Assembly (NCBI GenBank): GCA_035373625.1
Contig: DAOSNS010000001.1
Coordinates: 310,001 to 374,000, forward strand
DNA length: 64,000 bases
Direction: 5' to 3'
Source: DSWT01 sp035373625
Lineage (GTDB): Bacteria; Chloroflexota; Anaerolineae; B4-G1; SLSP01
Below the pieces are notes generated by a model. The model saw only the letters and a program-made list of their open reading frames with translations. It ran no database searches and was not told the origin of the DNA. The number at the start of each line of letters is the position of its first letter. Position 1 is the stretch's first letter. Positions 51,012 to 59,920 of the stretch are shown one piece after another. Made by a program: the position numbers and the translations under genes.

Positions 51012-52163
51012 GTGGACTTATTGATCAAAGAAGTGGCCAATTTGCGCGACCTGCGCGCGTTTATTCGTTTCCCCAGCAAGCTGTATCGCGGCAACCCTTA
51101 CTGGGTGCCGGCACTTTTTATGGATGATTACCAGACCTTCCGCCGCGATAAGAATCCGGCCTTTGACTATTGCGATGCGCGCTACTGGCTGGCTTACCGG
51201 GGGCGCGAGATCGTCGGGCGGATCGCTGCCATCTACAACCGCGCCCATATCGAAAAATGGCGACAACCGTACATGCGTTTCGGTTGGGTGGATTTCGTGG
51301 ATGACCCGGCGGTGTCGGCGGCGCTCTTTGCGCAGGTGGAAGCCTGGGCCAGGGAGAAGGGGCTGGCCGCCGTCCACGGGCCGTTGGGCTTCACCGACCT
51401 GGACCGTGAGGGGATGTTGGTGGAAGGTTTTGAGGAGTTGGGGACGATGGCAACGTTCTACAACTACCCTTACTATCCCGTGCACCTTGAACGGCTTGGC
51501 TACGTCAAGGACGTGGACTGGGTGGAGTATGAGATGACCGTCACGCCGGAGCCGAATCCGACCATCGCCCGCATCGCCGAGCTTGCCAAGCGTCGGTATG
51601 GCCTGCGCCTGCTGCAGGTGCGCGATAAAAAAGAGCTGTTGCGGCCCCGCGTCGAAAAAGGCTTGCCTTCTTACGCCCACGAGTTGTTTGAGGTGCTCAA
51701 CGACGAATACCAGCACCTCTACGGTGTGGTCCCGTTGACCGAGCGGCAGATTGATTATTACATCAAGCTCTACTTTGGCCTGATTTCCCTCGATTTTGTT
51801 CCTCTGGTAGTGGATGAGAACGATCGTCTGGTGGCTTTTGGGATTACGATGCCGTCTTTGTCAAAGGCGCTGCAAAAGGCCGACGGCCGGCTTTTCCCGT
51901 TCGGTTTTATTCACCTGTTGCGTGCCTTGCGCAAGGCCGAACGCGCCGATGCGTACCTGGTGGCCGTGCGCTCGGAATATCAGGGCAAAGGGGTCAATGC
52001 GATCTTGATGGACACCATGCACCGGCGTTATATCCAGCGCGGTATTACCAAAGTGGAATCCAATCCTGAATTGGAGACCAATCAGAACGTTCAGGGACAA
52101 TGGAAGTATTACGACGTGCGCCAGCACAAACGCCGCCGTTGTTTTGTTAAAAATCTTGTTTGA
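51012..52163 (+). CDS. GNAT-type acyltransferase-like protein
   Basis: 383 residues from the GTG at 51012, placed 7 nt after RBS GAAGGAG; an ATG at 50967 lies in the repeat and has no RBS. FIRFPSKLYRGNPYWVPALFMDDYQTF, GRIAAIYNRAHIEKW and HGPLGFTDLDREGMLVEGFEELGT match a group of about 380-residue GNAT-fold proteins common in Chloroflexota and Bacteroidetes. The C-terminal YLVAVRSEYQGKGVNAILMD is an acetyl-CoA-binding-like RxxxxGxG. Substrate is unknown. Confidence 0.85.
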   Translation: MDLLIKEVANLRDLRAFIRFPSKLYRGNPYWVPALFMDDYQTFRRDKNPAFDYCDARYWLAYRGREIVGRIAAIYNRAHIEKWRQPYMRFGWVDFVDDPAVSAALFAQVEAWAREKGLAAVHGPLGFTDLDREGMLVEGFEELGTMATFYNYPYYPVHLERLGYVKDVDWVEYEMTVTPEPNPTIARIAELAKRRYGLRLLQVRDKKELLRPRVEKGLPSYAHELFEVLNDEYQHLYGVVPLTERQIDYYIKLYFGLISLDFVPLVVDENDRLVAFGITMPSLSKALQKADGRLFPFGFIHLLRALRKAERADAYLVAVRSEYQGKGVNAILMDTMHRRYIQRGITKVESNPELETNQNVQGQWKYYDVRQHKRRRCFVKNLV

Positions 52164-52176
52164 GATTATGGTGCTG

Positions 52177-54645
52177 CTATTGGACTCTTACCCGCGTTAA
52201 CACGACGGTTTTGGCAGGCATTTGCCCTTTTTCCCACACGATGGGTAAATGTTCCAGCGTGCCGGCCGCGTTCAGCCGGTAGATTGCCAGTTGCAGGTTA
52301 TAAACGCCCGGCGGCGCATCGGCGGCAATGGTGAGCGTGCGCGATTCGTCAACGCGCTGTCCCATCTGCCATGAGGATGTCGGCGCTGCACCGTCCAGCG
52401 GCCAGGCGTCGGATTGGGCGGCCTTGCGCCATTGCTCATCAATGAGCTGTACGGAGATGGTGTAGTTGTCGTCCACGCGGGCTATGCAACGCCAGTGTAA
52501 CGTCACACCGAGCGTCTCGCCACGTCTCACAAGCACATCGCTCAGCTCATAACCGGTGAGTGCGATCCCTTTGCCAAACTGTACCGTTGGCTGCTGCGTC
52601 GGCTCGCTGAGCCAGACATCCCCAAAGGTAATCGCGTCCCCTGCGGTGGTGAGAACGAAAGGCGCTTCAGCCTGTACCGGCAGTCGCGCGCCTGTGGCCG
52701 TCTCGTACATTCCCACGGCAAATGTCAGGCTGTCAGGCGCGTAGGCCAAGGCGGAAATGGGGATTTCGTAGTGCTCGATCCACGTGCGCCCCGGTTCGAT
52801 CCACGTGGTTGATAACAAACCGCGTCCGGGGAACGTGTCGCGTTGCGCAATGATGCGCTCGCCTTTGCCCAGGACATGGATGAACAGACTGTGGTCGGTG
52901 GTCGTGGGCGCCAGCGCCGTCCATTGCAGCGTCAGGCTGACGGTTTCGCCGGGAGCGGTGTTGCGCCGGTCAATCTTGAAGCCATCCAGCCGCAGGACAT
53001 TGCCGAAGTCCGCACGCAGGGGTGGGGTGGTCAGCGTAGCGCGTGTCGCCCGCGGAAGCGTATACGCCGGTACAATCCACGCCGGTAGCGCCGCCAGACA
53101 CAAGACAAACAAAAACGCAGCAAGAATTTTAGATTTCAGATTTTGGATTTTAGAGTTTGGGAAGCGGAAGCCTGGGATTAGCGACCTGCCATTTGCCATT
53201 TGCCATTTGCCATTCGCCATTGGCAACGCCAACGCCAACGCCCACATCGGCATAGCGGAGAAAATCAGGCGGCCTTGCGATGACCACGTGACCGTCGCCC
53301 AGCGAATCCACGAGACGAAAACGGCGGCTGGCCAGGCCCACGCCAGCGCCCGCGCCGCAGTCTGTGCGTCCCAGGAAAAAGGCCAGAGATTGGAGATTGA
53401 CGGATTGACTTTGAACTTTGGACTTTGGACTTTGGACTTTCGACTTACCGCCCACAACCCAAAACGCACAACCAGGCCGAGTGCTGCGAGAATGGCGAAG
53501 AGGTTGAGTATCGTGTAAACCCACGTCGGCATAGGAACGTTGAGGCCGCCAAAGTTGCCCCAATATCCGGCGGCGAAGGCGTATCGTTCGGCCCAAAGCT
53601 GTGCGAGATCTGCCGGGATGTCGCGGGTGCCCAGGACGGCATAGAAAGCATTCAGGCCAAGCCAATCCCCGTAGAGCCGAAAATTTCGATAGAACCACCA
53701 GCCGGAGATAGCGAGGGCGGGCAAGAAGACGAGGGCCAGGTTGCGTAAGGCGTGAAGGGCGATTTTGGGGAGTAGGGAGTATGGAGTAGGGAGTAGGGAG
53801 GGATGATTTTTGATTTTTGATTTTTGATTTTCGATCTGCCGTTGGAGATTCTGCCATGCTTCCCAGGCAATCGTCGCCGCAGCAAACGGCAACAGCGCAA
53901 TCGCACTCGCCTTCGTCAACAGTCCCAATCCAATCACCACCCCCAACGCCAAATAACTTTTGACTTTCGACTTCCGACTTTCGACTTCCGACTTTTGACT
54001 TTTGACTATCCTCACCATCATCAACAACGCCAGCGAACATAACGGCACGACCAGGTTGTCGTTGTTCACCGAGGCGCTGATGAACATGTACATCGGCGTG
54101 AAGGCGTGAATGGCGGCGGCAATTAGCGCCAGGCCGGGGGATTGAGGGTAAAGTTCGCGCACAAGCGCCCATGTAAGGTAGACCGCCCACGTCCCCAGAA
54201 GCACAGAGAGGAGGCGCGCGATGTGCACTGCCAGCACCGTACCGCGCCAGGGGAAACGCTCCAGGGCGGGATTGTGGACGACGAGGTTGGGATTGCTGCC
54301 ATCGGGCGTGGCTTCGCCGGCAGCAACATGGGGATTGAGATGCCGTACCTGTGCCAGATCACCGGTATCAATCCAGGCAGTCAGTGCGGCAGCTAAGGCG
54401 TAGTAGAGCGGCGGCTGACTGGCCTCCTGCCGCCAGGGGCCACTAGGTGCCCCCGGTTCAAGGGGCTGCACCGGCAGCGTCCAGTGCTCTGCGATGTGCT
54501 GTACCATTGGGTAGTGCCACACCTCATCGGAGGCTTCAAAGATGGGAACGGCGGCACTGTAGAGCAGACCCAACACGGTAAAGCTGCAAAGGAGCAGGGC
54601 CAGGGCGGTGGGTGTTACGTTCTTGGTTGTCGTTAGCTTAGTCAA
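52177..54645 (-). CDS. Large membrane glycosyltransferase-like protein with repeat-encoded loops
   Basis: 822 residues, about ten membrane helices and a C-terminal beta-sandwich (about 560-800) with two sub-domains (TAPGETVSLTLQWTAL, VRRGETLGVTLHWRC). FEASDEVWHYPMVQHIAEHW near the start carries the acidic loop of GT39/DUF2142-type glycosyltransferases. Four hydrophilic stretches are encoded by in-frame simple repeats: residues about 212-230 (SQKSEVESRKSKVKS), 270-293 (ENQKSKIKN, LLPTPYSLLPK), 400-414 (SRKSKVQSPKFKV) and 475-507 (MANGKWQMANG, NSKIQNLKSKI). All seem to lie between membrane segments. It probably transfers sugar from a lipid donor; this is inferred. Confidence 0.82.
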   Translation of the reverse strand: MTKLTTTKNVTPTALALLLCSFTVLGLLYSAAVPIFEASDEVWHYPMVQHIAEHWTLPVQPLEPGAPSGPWRQEASQPPLYYALAAALTAWIDTGDLAQVRHLNPHVAAGEATPDGSNPNLVVHNPALERFPWRGTVLAVHIARLLSVLLGTWAVYLTWALVRELYPQSPGLALIAAAIHAFTPMYMFISASVNNDNLVVPLCSLALLMMVRIVKSQKSEVESRKSKVKSYLALGVVIGLGLLTKASAIALLPFAAATIAWEAWQNLQRQIENQKSKIKNHPSLLPTPYSLLPKIALHALRNLALVFLPALAISGWWFYRNFRLYGDWLGLNAFYAVLGTRDIPADLAQLWAERYAFAAGYWGNFGGLNVPMPTWVYTILNLFAILAALGLVVRFGLWAVSRKSKVQSPKFKVNPSISNLWPFSWDAQTAARALAWAWPAAVFVSWIRWATVTWSSQGRLIFSAMPMWALALALPMANGKWQMANGRSLIPGFRFPNSKIQNLKSKILAAFLFVLCLAALPAWIVPAYTLPRATRATLTTPPLRADFGNVLRLDGFKIDRRNTAPGETVSLTLQWTALAPTTTDHSLFIHVLGKGERIIAQRDTFPGRGLLSTTWIEPGRTWIEHYEIPISALAYAPDSLTFAVGMYETATGARLPVQAEAPFVLTTAGDAITFGDVWLSEPTQQPTVQFGKGIALTGYELSDVLVRRGETLGVTLHWRCIARVDDNYTISVQLIDEQWRKAAQSDAWPLDGAAPTSSWQMGQRVDESRTLTIAADAPPGVYNLQLAIYRLNAAGTLEHLPIVWEKGQMPAKTVVLTRVRVQ
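53125..53220. repeat. In-frame repeats: GATTTTGGATTTTAGA and GCCATTTGCCATT
   Basis: Two families close together inside the membrane protein gene, 53125-53160 and 53188-53220. They encode NSKIQNLKSKI and MANGKWQMANG. Confidence 0.85.
53405..53446. repeat. In-frame GGACTTTGGACTTT repeat
   Basis: About five units of GACTTTG/GACTTTC inside the membrane protein gene, encoding SRKSKVQSPKFKV on the minus strand. Confidence 0.85.
53768..53836. repeat. In-frame AGTAGGGAGTATGG and TTTTTGATTTTTGA repeats
   Basis: GGGAGTAGGGAGTATGGAG units, then three TGATTTT units. On the minus strand they encode LLPTPYSLLPK and ENQKSKIKN. Confidence 0.85.
53956..54008. repeat. In-frame GACTTTCGACTTCC repeat
   Basis: Seven degenerate units of TTTGACT/TTCGACTTCCGACTT, encoding SQKSEVESRKSKVKS on the minus strand. 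Confidence 0.88.
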
Positions 54646-54646
54646 C

Positions 54647-54874
54647 TTAATCAGCCAGCAATTTGAAATACTCTTCCCTTGAAATCCCGGCAGTTTTCAG
54701 ATTGTTACGGATGATCGATACCGGAACTTCGTCGTAGGTTGGAATAACCAATGGACGGGCAATACCGGCTTTTACGTAGGAGCGATGGCTGCCTTGCTGG
54801 CGCGCAAAGCGAAAACCGGCCGCCAGAAAGACTTTTTCCAGTTTACGCCAGTGTACAGGTGTGAGTTTGGGCAT
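54647..54874 (-). CDS. hicA: HicA family toxin
   Basis: 75 residues, normal length. LTPVHWRKLEKVFLAAGFRFARQQGSHRSY contains the dsRBD-like fold and active His30, and VIPTYDEVPVSIIRNNLKTAGISREEYFKLL completes the family. HicA is an mRNA-cleaving toxin. The antitoxin gene hicB lies immediately upstream on the same strand, 1 nt apart, so the order is hicB-hicA. The gene ends 1 nt before the neighbouring membrane protein gene begins. Confidence 0.9.
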   Translation of the reverse strand: MPKLTPVHWRKLEKVFLAAGFRFARQQGSHRSYVKAGIARPLVIPTYDEVPVSIIRNNLKTAGISREEYFKLLAD

Positions 54875-54875
54875 T

Positions 54876-55163
54876 TCAAGCCCCTATTGCTGCTAAATGA
54901 TGCTCAATGGCAATCCAGCGAGGACTGACCCACCTGCCTTGCTTAAACGCATAACCGGCTTCTTCCAATACCTCTTCTAGTGTTCCAATTTCATTGGCTG
55001 TGGTCAAGAATAATTGGACGGCTTCCTCGACAGCCCGGCGTGCGGCAGCTGGTGTGTTGCCTGCACTCATCACATCCAAAGGCATCGCGTGCGCTATATA
55101 GTGCGCACCTTCTTGCCAAATTTGCACCGTATAATCTATTTCAAATTTCATGACTGATTGCAT
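54876..55163 (-). CDS. hicB: HicB family antitoxin
   Basis: 95 residues from the ATG at 55163 with RBS AAAGGAG 9 nt upstream; a second ATG at 55151 (MKFEIDY) is also possible. FEIDYTVQIWQEGAHYIAHAMPLDVMSAGNTPAAARRAVEEAVQLFL is the partly degraded RNase H fold typical of HicB. There is no C-terminal DNA-binding domain, so autoregulation may need other contacts. Its start overlaps the end of the GT4 gene by 23 nt, so the pair may be read from the glycosyltransferase operon. Confidence 0.87.
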   Translation of the reverse strand: MQSVMKFEIDYTVQIWQEGAHYIAHAMPLDVMSAGNTPAAARRAVEEAVQLFLTTANEIGTLEEVLEEAGYAFKQGRWVSPRWIAIEHHLAAIGA

Positions 55164-56373
55164 GGCTTTGTGCTCCTTTTCTTTTCTTCCGGTCTGTTTG
55201 ACCGCACAATGTGCGGAAAAATTCCACCGTGCGCACGGCGATCCGTTCCCACGAGAACTCTTGCGATAATTGTGCGGCTTGTTGTCCCAACGATACCCGC
55301 ATCTGCGGATCCGCCCACAGCGTCTGGATGGCTTCGACCAATGCAGCGGGATCATCGGGAGGAACGAGGATGATGTTGACCCCATTTTGGAGCTGTGGCG
55401 TCTCTGTCTGTGGTGTGGTGGTGACGATGGCCTTGCCGTGCGCCAGCGCCGCGTGGAGCGTGCCGTGACGCAAACTCGCGCCGTTGCGGTAGGGGAGGGC
55501 GCATAAATCCACGGCCAGCAGCGCAGCGGAGACTTCCGGTGGTGTGGTGAAGCCGGTGTGATGGACATACGGCCCCAGTTCCATCTGCTCGATGAGCCTG
55601 TCAATCTCATCGGCATAGCGTGCATTGGTGCTGTCGCTCGACCCGGTACGTCCCCCGATAAACAGCAGACGCGCCGGCACACCGCGTTCCCGTAACCGCT
55701 TCAGGGCTTCGATCAAAGTCTCGACGCCTTTGGCGCGGTTCAAGAAACCAAAAAAACCGATCAGCAACTCTTCTGGGTTGAAGCCATGCTCGTTGCGCCA
55801 TGCCGCGCGATCGTATCCGGCAGGCGGATCGGGGGCGATGTTGCTGCCGATGGGAATCAGGCGTAACGGCGGTAGCGCGTCTCCCAGGTCTTCGGTGAGC
55901 CGGTTATAGTCGTCACCGTTGGTGACGATGATGCCGTCTGCATGTTGCGCCAACTGTCGCACGGCCCACCGGCGCAGTGGCCCGGCCTTGGGGAACAGAT
56001 AAGGTGGCAACAGATCGTGGCAGGTGACTACAATGGGTGCGTTGCGTCGCCGTCTGTGCGCGCGTGGATAGAAGTTGATTCCTGCGCGCATCTGGTACGC
56101 CGCCGCCTGATATTGAATGTTGACGATGTCGGGTGCCAATCTGGTGATCCAGTCGGTCAGGTGCGCATGTACGCCTGTTCCCCAATCGGGGATTTCGCGG
56201 TAGATGGTTAACCCATCTTCCTGGACAGGGCTAGGCTGTCGGTCGTTCATCCGCGTCGTCAGGATGTGAACTTCATGGCCTGCCTCTTGAAGCGCCAACC
56301 CTAACTCGTGCGTAAAGTCTCCCACGCCCCCCTGTAATGGGGGATATTCTCCGGTAATGATTCCAATGCGCAT
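55141..56373 (-). CDS. Glycosyltransferase family 4
   Basis: 410 residues, GT-B fold. MRIGIITGEYPPLQGGVGDFTHELGLALQEAGHEVHIL opens the acceptor half. LLIGFFGFLNRAKGVETLIEALKRL, the HHTGFTTPPEVSAALLAVDLCALPYRNGASLRHGTLHAAL segment and EETP-like TPQ belong to the nucleotide-sugar half. It is cytoplasmic, likely making a surface glycan or glycolipid together with the two membrane proteins beside it. The last 25 residues are basic and overlap hicB. Confidence 0.92.
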   Translation of the reverse strand: MRIGIITGEYPPLQGGVGDFTHELGLALQEAGHEVHILTTRMNDRQPSPVQEDGLTIYREIPDWGTGVHAHLTDWITRLAPDIVNIQYQAAAYQMRAGINFYPRAHRRRRNAPIVVTCHDLLPPYLFPKAGPLRRWAVRQLAQHADGIIVTNGDDYNRLTEDLGDALPPLRLIPIGSNIAPDPPAGYDRAAWRNEHGFNPEELLIGFFGFLNRAKGVETLIEALKRLRERGVPARLLFIGGRTGSSDSTNARYADEIDRLIEQMELGPYVHHTGFTTPPEVSAALLAVDLCALPYRNGASLRHGTLHAALAHGKAIVTTTPQTETPQLQNGVNIILVPPDDPAALVEAIQTLWADPQMRVSLGQQAAQLSQEFSWERIAVRTVEFFRTLCGQTDRKKRKGAQSHAISHEI

Positions 56374-56391
56374 GTCTCAACTTCTCCGGAT

Positions 56392-56432
56392 TAGAAATGA
56401 GTAACGAGCAAAGAGTAATGAGCAATGAGTAT
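56392..56432. repeat. AATGAGTA-type simple repeat
   Basis: GAAATGAGTAACGAGCAAAGAGTAATGAGCAATGAGTA, 18 nt upstream of the minus-strand GT4 start. Same family as 23530-23585. Confidence 0.8.
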
Positions 56433-56488
56433 AATCTGTCCTGAAATGCACTTTGCTGATTTGCCGATTTGCTGATTCTTTGATTCTT

Positions 56489-58435
56489 CTATTCGCCGAC
56501 TCGTATTGTACCCGGCAACCGGAAAAAGTCACCCTCGCCGCCGGCCGTAACGGGCAGCCGTGTCAGGGTCGGCAGGTAGTAGAAGCCGACGCGCACCGTA
56601 TAGTCGCCTGTGGGTGTGTGTGCAGGAATGGCAATGGGGTGGACATCTTCAACGACTTCTCCCGGTAACCAGCACGATGTCGGCAACGTATTTGCGACGG
56701 GCATACTATCGTCCTGCGCTTGCAACACGCCGTCTCTGTCAATCAAATGCACGAAGACCGTATAGGGCAGGTCGGGGCGTTCGCGCGCTTGCCAGTACAG
56801 TGTGACGTTAACTGTCGCGCCCGGCGTCGTCTGCGCTGGTTCAACGGCATAGCCGGTGAGGTGAATATCCCGGTCGAACGTCACCGCTAACGGCGTGGTA
56901 ATGGTCGGATTCCCCGGCTGACGTGGGATGTACCCCGGCATCCCGGTAGGGCTAACGCGCAAGAAGAGTGACATCCACAGGTTTTGGAGTGCCATCAGGC
57001 CGACAATCTTCGCGTAGTGAGAGTGCCGTGGCTCGCCGGATTCACGTTGCAATCCCAACGCTGCGGTCACGACCATCCCTGTCATCCACAACATCCACAG
57101 GCGTCCCACTTCTCCCGGTGATACGCCCGCGACGTTGATGGCAAGCAGGGTGGCCGAGACGACGAGTGCGGGCAGTCCGGCAAGCATCTCTTGTCGCCGC
57201 CAAGCCTTTTTCCAGGTGCGTGTGGCTTCTACCACAAACCACACACCGACCGGCACGCCGACAAATACCAGGATGTCATAGACGTTGTAGAAAAGCCATC
57301 GCCCATAGCTGTAGGTGGCGCGCAATGCAGTTTGCATCCCCCCGGTAATCGCCAGCAAATCCCAAAAAGCTACGCCGGTGGTCAGATGGAACACCCCCCA
57401 AACACTGTACCCGCCGAGGATCAATGCCATCCAGCCGCGCCATGCCCGCCAGAGCGCGCATGAACCTTGCCGCCACAGATAGAAGGCCGCGTAGAGTGCC
57501 ATCCCCGGCGCCAACGGCGCATTGCCAAAACTACAAAATGAGGCCACTGAGACGACCAGACCGGCGAGGAACCACAAATGCGGCTTGTTCTCGCTCAAGC
57601 CGCGATGAAGCAGCGCGAAGGCTGTTGCGGCGTAAAACGGGTAAAGGCTGTCCCAACGCATGGTAAACAGCGAGATCGCCGGGACGAGGGCGAACAGGCT
57701 TGCCGTCCGCCAGCCGGTTCGCGGGTCGCCCAGGCGTTTGGCCCATGCGTAGAGGGGGATGATGGTCAACCCGCTCAGCAGCGGCAGGCTCATTTGCCCA
57801 AGTGCGGCAGCAATGGACGCATCGGGCAGCGTAACGAAAGCAAGATCGGCGCAATTGTAGCCGCGTAGCCAATGGGCGACGGTGTGCGCCAGGCCAGGCA
57901 GCGCTTCGAACCCCTTCCGCCAGAGCCATAGATAAAGGATGTTGCCCGGTGGATGGGTTGTGAGGTGCTCGAAGACATCATCCATTGCCCGCATCTGCGC
58001 CGGATAGGTGCGCAGGTATTCGCTTAACGATTCGATGGAGATGGCGATTTGCCAGAAACCGTTGTGGGGTCCGATGGTGCGATAAAGGTAGAACTCGATG
58101 GGGTAGCGATAATGAATGAACTTGAGTAGCACTTGTATTAACGGGATCATGACCATAAGGAAACCCAGTGCCATAGTGCGTTGCCGACGGCTTAAAGCAT
58201 TCCAACGTCTGTCCAGTCCAATGCTGACGGCAGCGGTGAGCGTCAGCGCGATGATGGCGGGCGGCCAACGGGGTAGCGTAACCGGTGAGGGGGGACGCCC
58301 GGCCCACGTCCACTCACCGGGCACGCCGAAGAAACTTTCCGCTGGGCGGAGGGTGAGGATCGCCAGGTAAATGACGGTCAACAGGACAGCCCATCTTGTC
58401 GGATGGCTCAGGGCATGCTTGAGCTTTTGAATCAT
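56489..58435 (-). CDS. Membrane glycosyltransferase-like protein
   Basis: 648 residues, about 12 membrane helices. An extracytoplasmic loop carries DDVFEHLTTHPPGNILYLWLW, the acidic/His pattern of GT39-like lipid-donor glycosyltransferases. The final 150 residues form a beta-sandwich (FDRDIHLTGYAVEPAQTTPGATVNVTLYWQARERPDLPYTVFVHLIDRDG) closely similar in layout to the one ending the protein at 52177-54645. It is divergent from the flavodiiron gene and upstream of the GT4 gene. No substrate is known. Confidence 0.82.
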   Translation of the reverse strand: MIQKLKHALSHPTRWAVLLTVIYLAILTLRPAESFFGVPGEWTWAGRPPSPVTLPRWPPAIIALTLTAAVSIGLDRRWNALSRRQRTMALGFLMVMIPLIQVLLKFIHYRYPIEFYLYRTIGPHNGFWQIAISIESLSEYLRTYPAQMRAMDDVFEHLTTHPPGNILYLWLWRKGFEALPGLAHTVAHWLRGYNCADLAFVTLPDASIAAALGQMSLPLLSGLTIIPLYAWAKRLGDPRTGWRTASLFALVPAISLFTMRWDSLYPFYAATAFALLHRGLSENKPHLWFLAGLVVSVASFCSFGNAPLAPGMALYAAFYLWRQGSCALWRAWRGWMALILGGYSVWGVFHLTTGVAFWDLLAITGGMQTALRATYSYGRWLFYNVYDILVFVGVPVGVWFVVEATRTWKKAWRRQEMLAGLPALVVSATLLAINVAGVSPGEVGRLWMLWMTGMVVTAALGLQRESGEPRHSHYAKIVGLMALQNLWMSLFLRVSPTGMPGYIPRQPGNPTITTPLAVTFDRDIHLTGYAVEPAQTTPGATVNVTLYWQARERPDLPYTVFVHLIDRDGVLQAQDDSMPVANTLPTSCWLPGEVVEDVHPIAIPAHTPTGDYTVRVGFYYLPTLTRLPVTAGGEGDFFRLPGTIRVGE

Positions 58436-58484
58436 AGCTGCTATTTTATCGGAAAATGCCGTGAAATCCAGTGTCGCCGGTGGT

Positions 58485-58513
58485 TTGTCTCATCCTGCAC
58501 TTGCTGCTATAAT
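58485..58513 (+). promoter_or_regulatory. Promoter of the flavodiiron gene
   Basis: TTGTCT (58485-58490), 17-nt spacer, TATAAT (58508-58513), in the divergent gap. The leader that follows carries an ACGGATT repeat (58540-58563). Confidence 0.65.
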
Positions 58514-58539
58514 GGCTTTGAGCGGTTGGAAGAAAACTT

Positions 58540-58563
58540 TGTCAACGGATCAAACGGATTTTT
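58540..58563. repeat. ACGGATT-type repeat in leader
   Basis: TGTCAACGGATCAAACGGATTTT, a short copy of the element at 33727, 43783 and 61599. Confidence 0.7.
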
Positions 58564-58661
58564 AATTTACATATCATAGGATTGGCAGTGAGCTGGCGAG
58601 CTGGCACTACAATGAACGTCCTACCATGCCAATGTTCAAACGATTTTTTTGAGGAGGAACT

Positions 58662-59855
58662 ATGCCTGCCGTTAACATCAAACCTGGAATTTACTGGATT
58701 GGCGTCAATGACCGAACCACTGATCTCTTCGAGGGCCTCTGGCCCATCACCAGCGAGGGCGTTTCTTACAACGCTTACGTGATTGATGATGAAAAGAAGG
58801 TCCTTGTGGATGCGGCGAAAGACATTAAGAGCGACGCGCTGCTCGATCAAATCGCCGAGGTCTTCGATCCGTCGCTGCTGGACTACGTCGTGGTCAACCA
58901 CATGGAGCCGGATCATACGGGCGTGCTGCGCACCCTGCGTCGCATTGCCCCCAAAGTCACCTTCCTCTGCACCAGCCGCGCCGTGAAGATGCTGGAGAGC
59001 TATTACCAGGTGACCGACAATGTGCACGCGGTTGAAGATGGTGAGACGCTGGATCTCGGTGTGCATCAGTTGCAGTTCCACATCGCGCCGATGGTGCACT
59101 GGCCCGAAACGATGGTGACTTACGAGACCACACAGAAAGTGCTGTTCTCCTGCGATGCTTTTGGCGGTTATGGCGCGTTGCAAGGCGCGATCTTCGACGA
59201 TCAATGCACGGCGCTCGATTTTTATGAGAAAGAAGCCTTGCGCTATTACGCCAATATCGTGGCTTTGTTCCCCAAGCCGGTGCTCAAGGCCATCGAAAAA
59301 CTGTCCGGCATCCCCATTGACGTGGTTGCACCGTCGCACGGATTGCTCTGGCGCAAGAATCCGGGGCGCATCATCGAACTGTATCAGAAGTGGGCCAACT
59401 ACGCGCTCGAAGGCCCTGAGCCGGGGGTAACGCTCCTCTACGGCACGATGTACGGCAACACCGAAAAAATGGTGGACGCCGTCGCGTCCGGTGTCGCGCG
59501 TGCCGGCATGCCCCTGAACATCTTCGATGTGCGCCATATCAACGTCAGCTACATTCTGCCTTCTGTCTATACACGCAGCGGCGTATTGATCGGTGCGCCG
59601 ACTTATGAAGGTGAACTCTTCCCACTGATGGCGCATGTGTTGGACATGCTCAACCGCAAGCGCATCCAGAACCGCAAACTGGCCTATTTCGGCAGTTTCG
59701 GCTGGAGCGGAGGGGCGCGCCGTGAGATTGCGCAATGGGCGGAGAAGCTCAAGTGGGAGCTGGTGGAAGCCTGGGAGTATCCCGGTGGCTCGACTTACCA
59801 GGATTTGCTCAAGGGTGAGGAACTGGGCTACAATTTTGCCCAATCACTGAAGTAG
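58662..59855 (+). CDS. Flavodiiron protein (A-type flavoprotein)
   Basis: 397 residues from the ATG at 58662 (RBS GAGGAGG). A beta-lactamase-like diiron domain has ligands His80, Glu82, Asp84 and His85 in HMEPDH, His144, Asp163 and His224. A flavodoxin domain starts near residue 250 with LYGTMYGNTEKM, and SFGWSGGARREI follows. Flavodiiron proteins reduce O2 or NO to harmless products in anaerobes and microaerophiles. The minimal two-domain form lacks rubredoxin, so an outside electron donor is needed. Confidence 0.95.
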   Translation: MPAVNIKPGIYWIGVNDRTTDLFEGLWPITSEGVSYNAYVIDDEKKVLVDAAKDIKSDALLDQIAEVFDPSLLDYVVVNHMEPDHTGVLRTLRRIAPKVTFLCTSRAVKMLESYYQVTDNVHAVEDGETLDLGVHQLQFHIAPMVHWPETMVTYETTQKVLFSCDAFGGYGALQGAIFDDQCTALDFYEKEALRYYANIVALFPKPVLKAIEKLSGIPIDVVAPSHGLLWRKNPGRIIELYQKWANYALEGPEPGVTLLYGTMYGNTEKMVDAVASGVARAGMPLNIFDVRHINVSYILPSVYTRSGVLIGAPTYEGELFPLMAHVLDMLNRKRIQNRKLAYFGSFGWSGGARREIAQWAEKLKWELVEAWEYPGGSTYQDLLKGEELGYNFAQSLK

Positions 59856-59920
59856 TGCGCGTCAGCACGTTGAACCGTTAGAACGTTCAAGCGTTCCAAC
59901 ACCATCAACGTACCAACGCG

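Noticed and set aside
54647..55163. Defence island around hicAB
   Set aside because: Neighbours are glycan-synthesis genes; no restriction, CRISPR or abortive-infection gene is seen.
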